Shown here: positions 8,490 through 17,041 of the stretch, in pieces
How the letters are laid out: every line of letters starts with the position of its first letter
Numbering within the stretch: position 1 is the first letter of the stretch
DNA from: Methylobacter luteus IMV-B-3098
GTDB lineage: Bacteria; Pseudomonadota; Gammaproteobacteria; Methylococcales; Methylomonadaceae
Direction: 5' to 3'
Assembly: GCF_000427625.1 (NCBI RefSeq)
Contig: NZ_KE386569.1
Coordinates: forward strand, 2,656,789 to 2,720,788
Length of the DNA stretch: 64,000 bases
Translations under genes and position numbers: made by a program
Notes under the pieces: model-generated
Told to the model about the DNA's origin: nothing
The model's input: the letters and a program-made list of their open reading frames with translations, nothing else
The model's database searches: none

Positions 8490-9065
8490 ATGGCTGTATC
8501 ATTATCCAAAGGCGGCAACGTCAACCTGAGCAAAGAAGCGCCCGGACTCAATAAAATACAAGTAGGCCTGGGCTGGGACGCGCGCGTTACCGATGGCGCG
8601 GCATTCGATCTCGACGCCAGCTGTTTTCTGGTAAAGTCGGACGGAAAAGTCAGGGGCGATGCCGACTTCTGTTTCTACAACAACAAAAACGTAGCCGATG
8701 GCGCCGTGGTTCATCTGGGTGACAACCAGACCGGCGACGCTACAGGCGATGATGAAACCGTCAAGGTCGAGCTTTCAAAAGTGCCGGCGGACATCGACAA
8801 GGTGGTTTTTTCCGTCACGATTCACGAAGCCGACACGCGCAATCAAAACTTCGGCCAGGTTTCCAAAGCGTACATTCGAATCGTTAATGAAGAAAACGGC
8901 ACCGAAATCGCCCGGTTCGATTTGAGCGAGGATGCCTCCATCGAAACGGCCATGATTTTCGGGGAAATCTATCGCAGCGGCGCGGATTGGAAGTTCAAGG
9001 CGGTAGGCCAGGGATTTGCGGGTGGCTTGGGTCCATTGGCTTCATCTTTCGGCGTTAACGTTTGA
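8490..9065 (+). CDS. terD: TerD family protein (second copy)
   Basis: A second 191-aa TerD protein, clearly a tandem paralogue of the preceding gene. It keeps '[16 protein letters not shown]', '[11 protein letters not shown]', '[15 protein letters not shown]' and the identical '[20 protein letters not shown]' block. A strong AAGGAG lies seven bases before the ATG. It differs from copy one in carrying a cysteine directly after the DLDAS metal site and another in 'DADFCFYNN', which might matter for redox-active metals. A 68-bp fold-back structure separates it from the third TerD gene, which could set the stoichiometry of the operon. Confidence 0.93.
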   Translation: MAVSLSKGGNVNLSKEAPGLNKIQVGLGWDARVTDGAAFDLDASCFLVKSDGKVRGDADFCFYNNKNVADGAVVHLGDNQTGDATGDDETVKVELSKVPADIDKVVFSVTIHEADTRNQNFGQVSKAYIRIVNEENGTEIARFDLSEDASIETAMIFGEIYRSGADWKFKAVGQGFAGGLGPLASSFGVNV

Positions 9066-9074
9066 TTTTGCCGG

Positions 9075-9142
9075 GGGAAATTCATGCCGGCTCGTAAAGG
9101 ACGGAGACTGAGACGATCTCCGATGGCCGGCTGAAATTTCCC
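9075..9142 (+). other. large fold-back structure between TerD genes
   Basis: GGGAAATTCATGCCGGC (9075-9091) pairs with GCCGGCTGAAATTTCCC (9126-9142) with only one or two mismatches. The loop contains a nested CGGAGA/TCTCCG stem. There is no T-run, so complete termination is unlikely; an mRNA stability or attenuation element within the operon is plausible. Confidence 0.5.
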
Positions 9143-9236
9143 TCGCTGGCGATGCCGCACGGCAAGCGTTTTCAATAGCGCCATTCCGATGCTGATATCA
9201 TATTATTCAGACTTTCTAATCACACAGGGCTTACCT

Positions 9237-9818
9237 ATGGCAATTTCGTTACAAAAAGGTCAAAAAATATCGCTGGATAAAGAATCCGGACAATCTCTCT
9301 CTAAAGTGATTATGGGACTGGGCTGGGATGCCGTGAAAAAAGGCGGCTTGTTTGGCGGCTTTTCAGGCGGCGGCTCAATCGATCTTGATGCCTCCTGCAT
9401 CCTGTTTGGCGAAGACAACAAGGTCGCCGATACCGTCTGGTTCAGGCAGTTGAAAAGCCGCGACGGCAGCATCGTGCATACCGGCGACAACAGAACCGGC
9501 GAGGGCGACGGCGATGACGAGCAGATCATCGTCGATCTGTCGAAAGTGCCGGCCTCTATCAAGTCCCTGGTCTTCACCGTCAACTCCTTTACCGGCCAAT
9601 CTTTTGACTCGGTTGCAAATGCCTACTGCCGCATGGTCAATGCCGCCAATCAAAGTGAAATCGCCCGTTATACATTAACGGCCCAAGGCGCGCACACGGC
9701 GCAGATCATGGCTAAAGTCTACCGGCACAATAATGAGTGGAAAATGCACGCCATCGGAGAATCATCCAGCGGCCGCACTTTTGAACAATTGGTTCCGGCC
9801 ATTATTCCCTATTTATAA
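9237..9818 (+). CDS. TerD family protein (third, TerZ/TerX-like)
   Basis: A 193-aa TerD-domain protein more distant from the two preceding copies: 'MAISLQKGQKISLDKESGQ', a glycine-rich insertion 'KKGGLFGGFSGGGS' before 'IDLDASCILFGE', then '[17 protein letters not shown]' and a C-terminus '[20 protein letters not shown]'. The QKGQKISLDK opening and the Gly/Phe insertion recall the TerZ/TerX subgroup. An in-frame start at 9189 exists, but the ATG at 9237 aligns with the family's N-terminus, so I use it; its Shine-Dalgarno is weak. Only 11 bases separate it from the ATP-grasp gene, linking the TerD block to the biosynthetic module. Confidence 0.9.
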   Translation: MAISLQKGQKISLDKESGQSLSKVIMGLGWDAVKKGGLFGGFSGGGSIDLDASCILFGEDNKVADTVWFRQLKSRDGSIVHTGDNRTGEGDGDDEQIIVDLSKVPASIKSLVFTVNSFTGQSFDSVANAYCRMVNAANQSEIARYTLTAQGAHTAQIMAKVYRHNNEWKMHAIGESSSGRTFEQLVPAIIPYL

Positions 9819-9829
9819 TCGGCCCGTTC

Positions 9830-10864
9830 ATGCGCATCTGGTTTAATAAAACCTTTTCCTCCATTCACTCCGTTTTAAGAAACCTTCGCCAGACCGACAC
9901 GGAAGGCGCTATCACGCTGGTTTTTTCGCACGAACACCGTTATGCGCCCGGCATGGCGGTGGCTGATGAAATATACATCGAGCCCGCCGGCTTGAGCGGT
10001 ACGGACTATCTGGATTGGGCCGTTGATTTTTGCCGGCAGCAGCGTATCGATTTATTCTGGCCGGGCAAGGAAGCGGCATTGATCGCTGAAAACCAGGCAC
10101 GGTTTGTGGCCGGGGGAACGCGCGTCGTTTCGGTAGCCGATCACGCCGTGCTGGCGCTGTTGAATGACAAGGCGGCGTTTTATGCCGATTTCGATCATAA
10201 AGTCGCGCTGCCGCCCGATTCGGTACCGGTGAACACGTTTGACGAATTCGACAGGGCGGTTGCTACGCTGCGCCGCAAACATGACAAACTTTGTGTCAAG
10301 CCCGCCATATCCGTATTCGGGCTGGGCTTTCGTGTGCTCGATGATGCTCGGCCCAGTATTGCCCATTTGCTTAAAGGCATGAGCTATCAGATACCCTCGA
10401 ATGAACTGCGTTTCGGTATGGCGCAGTCACCGCGGTTCGATACGTTGCTGGTCATGGAATATTTGCCCGGGCATGAATGGAGCGTTGATTGCGCGGCTTC
10501 TCATGGCAAGCTCTGGTGCGCTGTGCAGCGGAAAAAACCGCTGACCGCCGGCCATGGCCAAATCATTGATAACCAGCCGGAAATCGCCGGCATGGTCGAG
10601 CGCCTGACGGCGCATTACGGCCTGAATGGATTGTTCAATATCCAATTTAAGGAAGGCGTCGATGGACCGCGTCTTCTGGAGATCAATGCAAGACCTTCCG
10701 GCGGCTTTGGCATGGCCTGCCTGTCCGGCGCTAACCTGGCAAAAATAGCGTTGCAGGCCATCAATAACGAAAATCCGCCCCGAGAGCTTGCATCCACGGC
10801 TATCGCTTATGGCCTGCGCGTGGGCGAAGTCAATACGCCAGTCATCGTGGAGGCTGTGCTGTGA
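9830..10864 (+). CDS. ATP-grasp domain protein of Ter biosynthetic module
   Basis: A 344-aa ATP-grasp ligase-like protein. It has an N-terminal pre-ATP-grasp alpha/beta domain ('MRIWFNKTFSSIHSVLRNLR', 'DLFWPGKEAAL'), a nucleotide-binding part ('KLCVKPAISVFGLGFRVLDD') and a metal-binding end ('GLFNIQFKEGV' then 'RLLEINARPSGGFGMAC', where E and N coordinate magnesium). Such enzymes join a carboxylate to an amine or thiol with ATP. In comparative-genomic work by Anantharaman, Iyer and Aravind, this gene travels with TRSP-PRTase, HAD, StiP-type PRTase and CitE-like genes in Ter operons, proposed to make a nucleoside-like metabolite. It overlaps the next start codon, so tight co-translation is likely. 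Substrates unknown. Confidence 0.88.
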   Translation: MRIWFNKTFSSIHSVLRNLRQTDTEGAITLVFSHEHRYAPGMAVADEIYIEPAGLSGTDYLDWAVDFCRQQRIDLFWPGKEAALIAENQARFVAGGTRVVSVADHAVLALLNDKAAFYADFDHKVALPPDSVPVNTFDEFDRAVATLRRKHDKLCVKPAISVFGLGFRVLDDARPSIAHLLKGMSYQIPSNELRFGMAQSPRFDTLLVMEYLPGHEWSVDCAASHGKLWCAVQRKKPLTAGHGQIIDNQPEIAGMVERLTAHYGLNGLFNIQFKEGVDGPRLLEINARPSGGFGMACLSGANLAKIALQAINNENPPRELASTAIAYGLRVGEVNTPVIVEAVL

Positions 10865-12084
10865 TAGGCAAATCCCGGCACGAGGTCGTCGGCCTCAGAA
10901 CCGGCCGGCTTCATATCATGACCGAGCCAGGCCGGGTGCCTTTACATCGGTTGCTGGGGTTTTCATCGCGCATTAACAGCAAACGCGGATTTTTATTGGT
11001 CAGCAAGGTCCTGGGCAAGCATTATCCTGTTTCTCCGAGAACAATGGCCTGGTCTTATCGCGCGCTGGCCAGAAAGCTTCTTGATCAAACAGATTTTTCG
11101 GCACCCTCGCTCTGGGTGGGCATGGCTGAAACGGCGACCGGCCTGGGCTATGGCGTTTTCGAGTCGGCTTACAATCTGGGCGTGCGCGGCGCGCTGTTCA
11201 TGCAAACGACGCGCTATCACCTGGCCGGCGGCGACCGGCTCGCATTCATTGAAGAGCACAGCCATGCCACTGATTTTTTCCTTTATTACCCACAGCATGA
11301 ACAAGACCGGGCCACGTTTTTAAACGCCAGGCAATTGGTGTTGATCGATGACGAGATCAGCACCGGCGCGACTTTTTCGCGGTTGATAGCGGCGTACCGT
11401 GCCGTTAATCCGCGGCTGGAAAAAGTCTTCATCGTCAGTCTGGTCAATTTCGCCTCGCCCGAGCACCGGCACCGCCTTGAAGCCTCGGCCGGCATCCCGG
11501 TGCAGTGGGTCAACCTGCTGGCCGGGCAATTGCGTTTCGATCCGGTTGATACGGATCAGGAACAATTTCGCGATAAAACCATTAATGTCGCCGGCAACGG
11601 CTTGTGCAAGCGCGATCTGCTGGCCTGGCCCGGTCGCCTGGGCATGGACCGGCCAATCAGCTTTTCCGATTTGAATGTTGCGGGCTTACTGGCCTTTTTG
11701 CCCGCGGAGCCGGACAGCCGGCCAATTCTCGTGCTCGGCACGGGCGAATGCAATCCGCCGGCCTACCTGCTGGGGCGGTCGCTTGAGCGTCTCGGTTATC
11801 GCGTGATTGTCCAGGCCACGACGCGCTCGCCCATTTTTCCGGAAGGCGCTATCGCGTCAAGAATTCAATTCACCGACAACTATCAGGATGATATCGATAA
11901 TTTCCTTTACAACGTCAATGCGGACGACTTCCGCTTGATCGTGGTATGCCATGAAACCCCGCTAGTACCGGGCAAGACGCCTCGCGGCCTTGATTTTACC
12001 GGCCTCATGAAACAACTGAATGCCGTCAGCGCGCAATTTTCCTATCAGGACAAAAATGCAGAGCTTCATTTTCATCGACCTTGA
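10861..12084 (+). CDS. phosphoribosyltransferase with TRSP domain
   Basis: A 407-aa two-domain protein. Residues about 70-240 form an orotate-PRTase-like fold: a hydrophobic strand followed by the PRPP-binding loop 'LVLIDDEISTGATFS' (near residue 160). The C-terminal third carries the motif that names the TRSP domain ('VIVQATTRSPIFPEG', near residue 320) together with 'ILVLGTGECNPPAYLLG'. It uses a GTG start at 10861, overlapping the stop of the ATP-grasp gene by four bases. The family is proposed to attach or remove a ribosyl phosphate in synthesis of a nucleoside-like compound within Ter operons; this has not been read from sequence alone. The 3' end overlaps the HAD gene by 29 bases. Confidence 0.88.
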   Translation: MIGKSRHEVVGLRTGRLHIMTEPGRVPLHRLLGFSSRINSKRGFLLVSKVLGKHYPVSPRTMAWSYRALARKLLDQTDFSAPSLWVGMAETATGLGYGVFESAYNLGVRGALFMQTTRYHLAGGDRLAFIEEHSHATDFFLYYPQHEQDRATFLNARQLVLIDDEISTGATFSRLIAAYRAVNPRLEKVFIVSLVNFASPEHRHRLEASAGIPVQWVNLLAGQLRFDPVDTDQEQFRDKTINVAGNGLCKRDLLAWPGRLGMDRPISFSDLNVAGLLAFLPAEPDSRPILVLGTGECNPPAYLLGRSLERLGYRVIVQATTRSPIFPEGAIASRIQFTDNYQDDIDNFLYNVNADDFRLIVVCHETPLVPGKTPRGLDFTGLMKQLNAVSAQFSYQDKNAELHFHRP

Positions 12085-12811
12085 CGATACGCTGTTTCAG
12101 ACGCTGCGCAAGTGCGAGCAACGGGCTGATCGAAACACGCTACAGCCGCGAGCCTATCTCAAGGACGGCTCGCCGATATCGTACGCCACGCCCAAACAGG
12201 AATGGCTATGGCAGTGGCTTTCAGGCGCCAGCCGCATGATTCCGGTCACGGCGAGAAATTTTGACGCGTTTTCCAGGGTCGATCTGCCTTTTACCGAAGA
12301 AGCGATCCTGAATCATGGGGCGGTCATCCTGGATAAAAACCGCCGAATCGACCCGGAATGGCAAGGCTGCATGGCCGATGTTTTGCCGGGCTATCAGCGC
12401 GATCTTTTTGATCTTTGGGAGCAGGTTCAATGCCATGCGCGCCATGATCCGGCGCTGAATCCGCGATTAATCAAGGATTTCGGCGTCACCTGGTATGGCG
12501 TCGTCAAGCACGCGGAGGCGAACGAGGAGGCCTTGGACAGGCTGCTGAATGCGGTGATCAGGCCGCATGAATCCGTTTTGTCGGGCCGGCTTTACTGTCA
12601 TCTCAACGGCAATAATCTGGCCGTCATTCCCGACGTGATAGGGAAAGCCAAAGCGGTCGGCTTTCTAAAGGCCCGGTATGTGAGACTGCATGGGCCGATA
12701 TTGACTGTCGGCATGGGCGACAGCAGAACCGATCTGCCTTTCATGTCGCTCTGTGACTATGCCATGATTCCCAAAGAGTCACAGTTAGGGATGCTCTTTC
12801 ATGATGCCTAA
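12056..12811 (+). CDS. HAD-superfamily hydrolase of Ter module
   Basis: A 251-aa HAD-fold phosphatase. Motif I is 'FIFIDLDDTLFQT' (nucleophile Asp8, acid/base Asp10), motif II is 'MIPVTARN' and motif IV is the acidic 'GMGDSRTDLPF'. Between them is a large alpha/beta cap (about residues 80-190), as in the Cof-type class that dephosphorylates sugar phosphates or nucleotides. The ATG at 12056 is inside the 3' end of the TRSP gene, so translation is probably coupled. By context it would remove a phosphate from a PRTase product in the proposed nucleoside-like metabolite pathway. It overlaps the next gene by 11 bases. Confidence 0.86.
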   Translation: MQSFIFIDLDDTLFQTLRKCEQRADRNTLQPRAYLKDGSPISYATPKQEWLWQWLSGASRMIPVTARNFDAFSRVDLPFTEEAILNHGAVILDKNRRIDPEWQGCMADVLPGYQRDLFDLWEQVQCHARHDPALNPRLIKDFGVTWYGVVKHAEANEEALDRLLNAVIRPHESVLSGRLYCHLNGNNLAVIPDVIGKAKAVGFLKARYVRLHGPILTVGMGDSRTDLPFMSLCDYAMIPKESQLGMLFHDA

Positions 12812-13916
12812 TTATTTCTCGGGTAGTTATCCTGCGGAGGATGTGCGTTTTTTGCTGAAACCCATTCGCGTCGAAAACACGCCGGTAAAGGTTAAGGAAG
12901 CCCTGATTCAAGCCGGTAAAAAGCATTATTCGCAGATGCTCACCCATGAAAAACTGCCTTCTCAGGATTATCTGGACCTTTTCCGCCGCGCGCTGTCCGA
13001 CAATCGCGCATTGGTGGCCAGACACACGCTGATCCTGGCTAAAAGGATCAGCGAGACGCGCAGGAACGGCATTACCCTGGTTTCCCTGGTGCGTGCGGGA
13101 ACCCCTATCGGCGTTTTATTGAAGCGCGTGCTCGGGCGGTATTTTGATGTCGATGCCGATCATTATTCGATTTCGATCATCCGCGACATAGGCATTGATG
13201 AAAATGCGTTACATCATATTCTTGCGCATCATGCGCCGAATTCCATCGCGTTTGTCGACGGCTGGACCGGCAAGGGCGTTATTTCCAGGCAACTGGAGAT
13301 CAGTCTGAAACGTTTCGCGGAAAAGCATCGGATTACTGTTCCTCCCGAGCTTTATGTGCTGTCCGATCTTGCCGGAACCGCTTTCGTGTCGGCATCGGCG
13401 GAAGACTATCTGATTCCGTCCAGTATTCTTAACGCGACCGTGTCGGGCCTGGTCAGCCGGTCCGTGATCGACAAAAGGCAATTGCTTGAGACGGACTATC
13501 ATGGATGTCATTTCTACCGGGATTATGCCGATGCCGATCTTTCCAAGGATTTTGTCAACTCGATCATGAGCGCTGCCGATGAAATCATGACGCAGCCGGC
13601 GTCGCCTCATTTCGATCCCGAGCTGCGTCTGCCCGGCGAGGCGGTGCCCAAGCAGGTCCTGAGGGAACAATCCCGCCGGTTTCTTGGCTGGATTCGCGAC
13701 AGTTACGGCGTTGCCGACCAGAATCTGATTAAACCCGGCATCGGCGAATCGACCCGGGTTTTTCTAAGGCGGGAAGCGGATCTATTGCTGGTGAAGGAGC
13801 GTGAGGATTCCGCCGTCAAACATCTGATTTATCTTGCCGAGACAAAGAACATACCGATAAAGGCCTGCCCGGATCTGCCTTATCGAGCTGTCGCTTTAAT
13901 TAAGGAACTGACATGA
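12801..13916 (+). CDS. StiP-family protein (PRTase-like domain plus PELOTA-type C-terminus)
   Basis: A 371-aa protein of the StiP / PRTase_1 (former DUF2983) family. Seen are the family N-terminus 'NYFSGSYPAEDVRFLLKP', 'GITLVSLVRAGTPIGVLLKR' and 'SIAFVDGWTGKGVISRQL', the last standing where the PRPP loop of a PRTase would be. The C-terminal 100 residues ('TRVFLRREADLLLVKERE', then 'HLIYLAETKNIPIKACPDLPY') look like the PELOTA/L7Ae-type RNA-binding fold described for this family. Some database entries call it a cysteine protease; the PRTase-like reading fits the operon better. Start at 12801 or 12804. It overlaps the next gene by four bases (ATGA). Confidence 0.86.
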   Translation: MMPNYFSGSYPAEDVRFLLKPIRVENTPVKVKEALIQAGKKHYSQMLTHEKLPSQDYLDLFRRALSDNRALVARHTLILAKRISETRRNGITLVSLVRAGTPIGVLLKRVLGRYFDVDADHYSISIIRDIGIDENALHHILAHHAPNSIAFVDGWTGKGVISRQLEISLKRFAEKHRITVPPELYVLSDLAGTAFVSASAEDYLIPSSILNATVSGLVSRSVIDKRQLLETDYHGCHFYRDYADADLSKDFVNSIMSAADEIMTQPASPHFDPELRLPGEAVPKQVLREQSRRFLGWIRDSYGVADQNLIKPGIGESTRVFLRREADLLLVKEREDSAVKHLIYLAETKNIPIKACPDLPYRAVALIKELT

Positions 13917-14881
13917 CAATAAAAAGAAGGTCCTTTCACCAGCATTTGACGGAAAAGCTTTCGGGCTGGGCGCTGGGGGCGCCGTTATATGTGCCGGCGA
14001 TGCATCCTGATCTGCTGAAAATCGCCAACGCGGAGAAGATTTCGTTTATCAGAACCATGGTAATCTGTACCGAGGATGCCGTTGCCGACAGAGATGTCGA
14101 GTTGTCGATTCGAAATCTGCGCAATTTTTTGCCGCTTATCAGTTCAATTGCCAACAAACGCCGGTTTATCCGGCCCAGAAATCCGGACGTACTGAAGCGC
14201 ATCCTGGACTTGCCGGGCATCCATAAGATCGATGGCTTCGTTTTACCCAAGTTTAATCAGACTAACCGCGACCAGTACCTGGAAGCGCTGCGAGGCTCCA
14301 GATTTCTGATCATGCCGACCCTGGAAACGGCTGACGTTTTCGATTCCTGCGCCATGCGTGAGCTTGCCGTGTCGCTGGCCGAAGACGCCATGAAATCCCA
14401 AATCATCCTGATCCGGATCGGCGGCAACGATTTATTGAATTTATTGGGACTGCGCCGCCCCCGGGGCATCACCCTGTACGAAACACCGCTGTCCGGCGTT
14501 ATCAGCCAGCTCGTCACAACCTACAAGCCGCTTGGCTTTTCGCTCTCGGCGCCCGTGTATGAATACCTGAGCGATAAAGAGACGCTGGACCGGGAGATCC
14601 GTCTGGACATGGCGCACGGGCTGGTAGGCAAAACCGCGATTCATCCGGAGCAAATACCGATGATAGAAAAGCACTATTCGGTTTCCTGCCAGGACCATGA
14701 GATGGCTTTGTCCATCCTGAACCGCGATATGCCGGCGGTGTTCAGGATGCATGACGCCATGTGCGAGGTATCCACCCATTCGAACTGGGCGCAGCAAATT
14801 CTGCAGCGCTATCATTGTTATGGACAGGATCAGACGGCCATGGACATCGGTTACCTGTCGCCCACTTCTTCTTATGCCTGA
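13913..14881 (+). CDS. HpcH/HpaI (CitE-like) aldolase/citrate lyase family protein
   Basis: A 322-aa CitE-like TIM barrel. Visible markers are 'LYVPAMHPDLLKIANAEK' near the N-terminus, 'MVICTEDAVADRDVELSIRN' (acidic metal ligands), 'RFIRPRNPDVLKRIL', 'KIDGFVLPKFNQTN', 'FLIMPTLETADVFD' (Glu ligand), 'ILIRIGGNDLLNLLGLRRP' and 'HGLVGKTAIHPEQIPMIEKHY', the last typical of CitE/CitM-like C-termini. The fold makes or breaks C-C bonds next to a carboxylate or CoA thioester, with magnesium. It starts in an ATGA overlap with the StiP gene, the last of five tightly overlapping biosynthetic genes before TerA. Specific substrate unknown. Confidence 0.88.
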   Translation: MTIKRRSFHQHLTEKLSGWALGAPLYVPAMHPDLLKIANAEKISFIRTMVICTEDAVADRDVELSIRNLRNFLPLISSIANKRRFIRPRNPDVLKRILDLPGIHKIDGFVLPKFNQTNRDQYLEALRGSRFLIMPTLETADVFDSCAMRELAVSLAEDAMKSQIILIRIGGNDLLNLLGLRRPRGITLYETPLSGVISQLVTTYKPLGFSLSAPVYEYLSDKETLDREIRLDMAHGLVGKTAIHPEQIPMIEKHYSVSCQDHEMALSILNRDMPAVFRMHDAMCEVSTHSNWAQQILQRYHCYGQDQTAMDIGYLSPTSSYA

Positions 14882-14907
14882 TTTCTAAAAACACGTATGG
14901 ATTAGCA

Positions 14908-16104
14908 ATGAACGCGCGCAAAGACCTCGTCTCTGGACAAAATATCACCCTGGCGCATCATGACCTGCATGTCATGATCATTCCCGCTCAAATGCCGCCT
15001 GACCTGGCATTGGATACCAGTGCCTTTCTGTTGAACGACAAGGAAAAGGTGGGCTCGGACAAGGATTTCGTGTTTTTCAACCAGCCATCCAGGCTGGACC
15101 AGGGCGTCGAGCTGGACTGCAACAGCCATAAGCTGACGCTGCACCTGGATCGCGTGGGGGATCAGATCAATAAAATCGTCTTCACCTCGACTATTTTTCA
15201 GGGCAGCCTCAAAGGGCTGGCTTTCAGGGATGTGAAAAAAATCACCGTGCTGGTCAAGGACTTTCTGTCGGGGATTGAACTGGTTTCGTTTGCGCTTGAT
15301 ACCTCGTCATTTTCAGAAACGGCACTGATATTCGCCGAACTGTACCGGCATCAGGGGAATTGGAAATTCCGGGCCATAGGCGCGGGCTTTGTGGGCGGAC
15401 TGGAACCTCTGGCCAAACACTATGGCGTCGATGTCGGGGAAGGGGAGAGTAGCGCTCAACCGCCGATTCAACCCGCATCCCCTCCAAAGCCGATCAATCT
15501 GAGCAAGGTGACGCTGGAGAAAAAAGGGCAATCCATTTCCCTCGATAAAAAGCCTCAAGGCCAACTGGGAAAAATCCACGTTAATTTGAATTGGAATGCC
15601 ATGCCGGTTAAATCCCCCGGATTTTTTTCCCGGCCCAAGGCGGCCGGTATTGACCTTGATCTGGGATGCCTGTTCGAGTTTCAGGACGGCTCGATTGGCG
15701 GCATTCAGGCATTGGGAAACTGCTTCGGAAATTTTCACCAGTTTCCCTATATCGAGTTGGATCAGGATGATCGCAGCGGCACGTCGGTAACCGGCGAAAA
15801 CCTTGCCGTCAATGGCGACTACTGGCATTTATTCCGGCGTGTTTTGATTTTCGCCTTCATTTACGAAGGCATTCCGAACTGGTCGCATGCCGATGCCGTT
15901 ATTACGATAAAAAACAGCGGGCAGGCGGATATCGAAGTCAGGCTGGACAGCCACCGGAATGATCAGATGATGTGCGCCATCGCCATGCTGGAGAATATCG
16001 AAAACAGGGTGGTGATCACCAAACTGGTTGACTATTTCAACGGCCACCGGTCTTTGGATGCCGCTTACGGTTGGGGATTGAATTATGCCTCCGGATCCAA
16101 ATAA
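14908..16104 (+). CDS. terA: TerA-like protein (two TerD-type domains)
   Basis: A 398-aa protein with two TerD-like beta-sandwich units, the TerA architecture and about its usual length. Unit one (residues 1-175) is degenerate: 'PPDLALDTSAFLLNDKEK' replaces the aspartate-rich loop, and 'FSETALIFAELYRHQGNWKF' keeps the C-terminal signature. After a proline-rich linker (about 178-195), unit two opens with 'KVTLEKKGQSISLDKK' and has 'AAGIDLDLGCLFEFQDG' and 'FIYEGIPNWSHADAVITI', typical of TerA C-termini. The start at 14908 is chosen because upstream in-frame codons overlap the CitE-like gene. The loss of several metal-binding acids in unit one suggests a structural role. Followed after 28 bases by terB. 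Confidence 0.88.
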   Translation: MNARKDLVSGQNITLAHHDLHVMIIPAQMPPDLALDTSAFLLNDKEKVGSDKDFVFFNQPSRLDQGVELDCNSHKLTLHLDRVGDQINKIVFTSTIFQGSLKGLAFRDVKKITVLVKDFLSGIELVSFALDTSSFSETALIFAELYRHQGNWKFRAIGAGFVGGLEPLAKHYGVDVGEGESSAQPPIQPASPPKPINLSKVTLEKKGQSISLDKKPQGQLGKIHVNLNWNAMPVKSPGFFSRPKAAGIDLDLGCLFEFQDGSIGGIQALGNCFGNFHQFPYIELDQDDRSGTSVTGENLAVNGDYWHLFRRVLIFAFIYEGIPNWSHADAVITIKNSGQADIEVRLDSHRNDQMMCAIAMLENIENRVVITKLVDYFNGHRSLDAAYGWGLNYASGSK

Positions 16105-16132
16105 TTAAATTTTTAACAGAAGGAAAAATATC

Positions 16133-16588
16133 ATGAGCTTTGAAAGTTTTTTAACCTCACTCAAAAACAAGGCCTCGGAACTGAAAACCGAGGCGCTTAA
16201 ATTCAAAAACAAGGACTTTTTGAATGCCACCATGGCCGGCTCCGCTTTAGTGGCCATGGCCGACGGCGTGATCACCCCGGAAGAAAAACAAAAAATGATC
16301 AAATTCATCGAAGCGCATGATGCGCTTTCCATATTCACCACGATAGATGTCGTCAACGCCTTTCAGACGTATGTCAGCCAGTTGCAGTTTGACAAGGATA
16401 TCGGGGAAGCCAAGGCCTTCGAAGCCCTCAAGAAAATGGAAAGCAACGCGGCGGCGGCAAGACTGATTCTGCGAATGGTGATCAGCATAGCCGGATCGGA
16501 TGGCGAGTTTGATGACTATGAGAAAAAAATGGCGGTCAGGATAGCGAAAGAACTGTCGCTGGACCCGGCCGAATTTGAATTGAAGTAG
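16133..16588 (+). CDS. terB: TerB-like tellurite resistance protein
   Basis: A 151-aa, all-helical TerB protein, the normal length of the family. Two acidic repeats show its quasi-twofold structure: 'VAMADGVITPEEKQKMIKFI' and 'ISIAGSDGEFDDYEKKMAVRIA', the positions where TerB binds metal. A lysine-rich N-terminal helix (residues 1-25) precedes the core. AGAAGGAA lies before the ATG, so it is translated as the last gene of the Ter operon, which began at DUF475. TerB links TerD-type proteins and TerC-type membrane proteins in the published Ter network. A stem-loop follows at 16618-16677. Confidence 0.92.
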   Translation: MSFESFLTSLKNKASELKTEALKFKNKDFLNATMAGSALVAMADGVITPEEKQKMIKFIEAHDALSIFTTIDVVNAFQTYVSQLQFDKDIGEAKAFEALKKMESNAAAARLILRMVISIAGSDGEFDDYEKKMAVRIAKELSLDPAEFELK

Positions 16589-16617
16589 CCTTTTCAGGAC
16601 GTATAAAAGAGGCCAGC

Positions 16618-16677
16618 CCGGCAGGTAGCTGTTGAAAGGCATTATGATTTAAAAAATCAGCCCAGCTACCTGGCCGG
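16618..16677 (+). other. stem-loop after terB
   Basis: CCGGCAGGTAGCTG (16618-16631) pairs with CAGCTACCTGGCCGG (16663-16677) with a single bulge; the loop holds a small GATTT/AAATC hairpin. No T-run follows. It marks the probable 3' end of the Ter transcript. Confidence 0.45.
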
Positions 16678-16850
16678 ACGCAATGACGAAGAAAGCAGCG
16701 GCGCAAGTATGCCAATTATTCAATGGCGCGAAAAAGCGCGATTCTTGAAGGACTAAGGCCGCTGTTTTTATCGATGGCCGGCGCTAAACCAGAAAAGTGG
16801 CTCAAGCCGAAAACACCAGGAATGATTGCATGTGCAAAAGTCTGGGTTTG

Positions 16851-16972
16851 AGATGACATCAATGAAATCAAATTCAGACTGATGCGGGTATTTCCTAAAA
16901 ATTAAAAAAATGAATAGCTGCTATGTGCCAAAACCGGTCGGCCAATATATCAGATCAATGACAGCTGAGAGT
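16851..16972 (+). repeat. non-coding repeat, copy A (left edge of AT-rich patch)
   Basis: This stretch is clearly related to 19767-19890. Shared blocks include GAAATCAAATTCA, GCTATGTGCCAA and a GACAGC-containing 3' end, in the same order, orientation and spacing. The copies have diverged by substitutions and small indels. The rest of 16678-17041 holds no gene that I can support. Confidence 0.6.
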
Positions 16973-17041
16973 TAGAAAACTGCCGTTCATCGTAGAGCTA
17001 AGGGGCGAGCACGATAGTGACCGTCCCTTTGAGGGACATAT

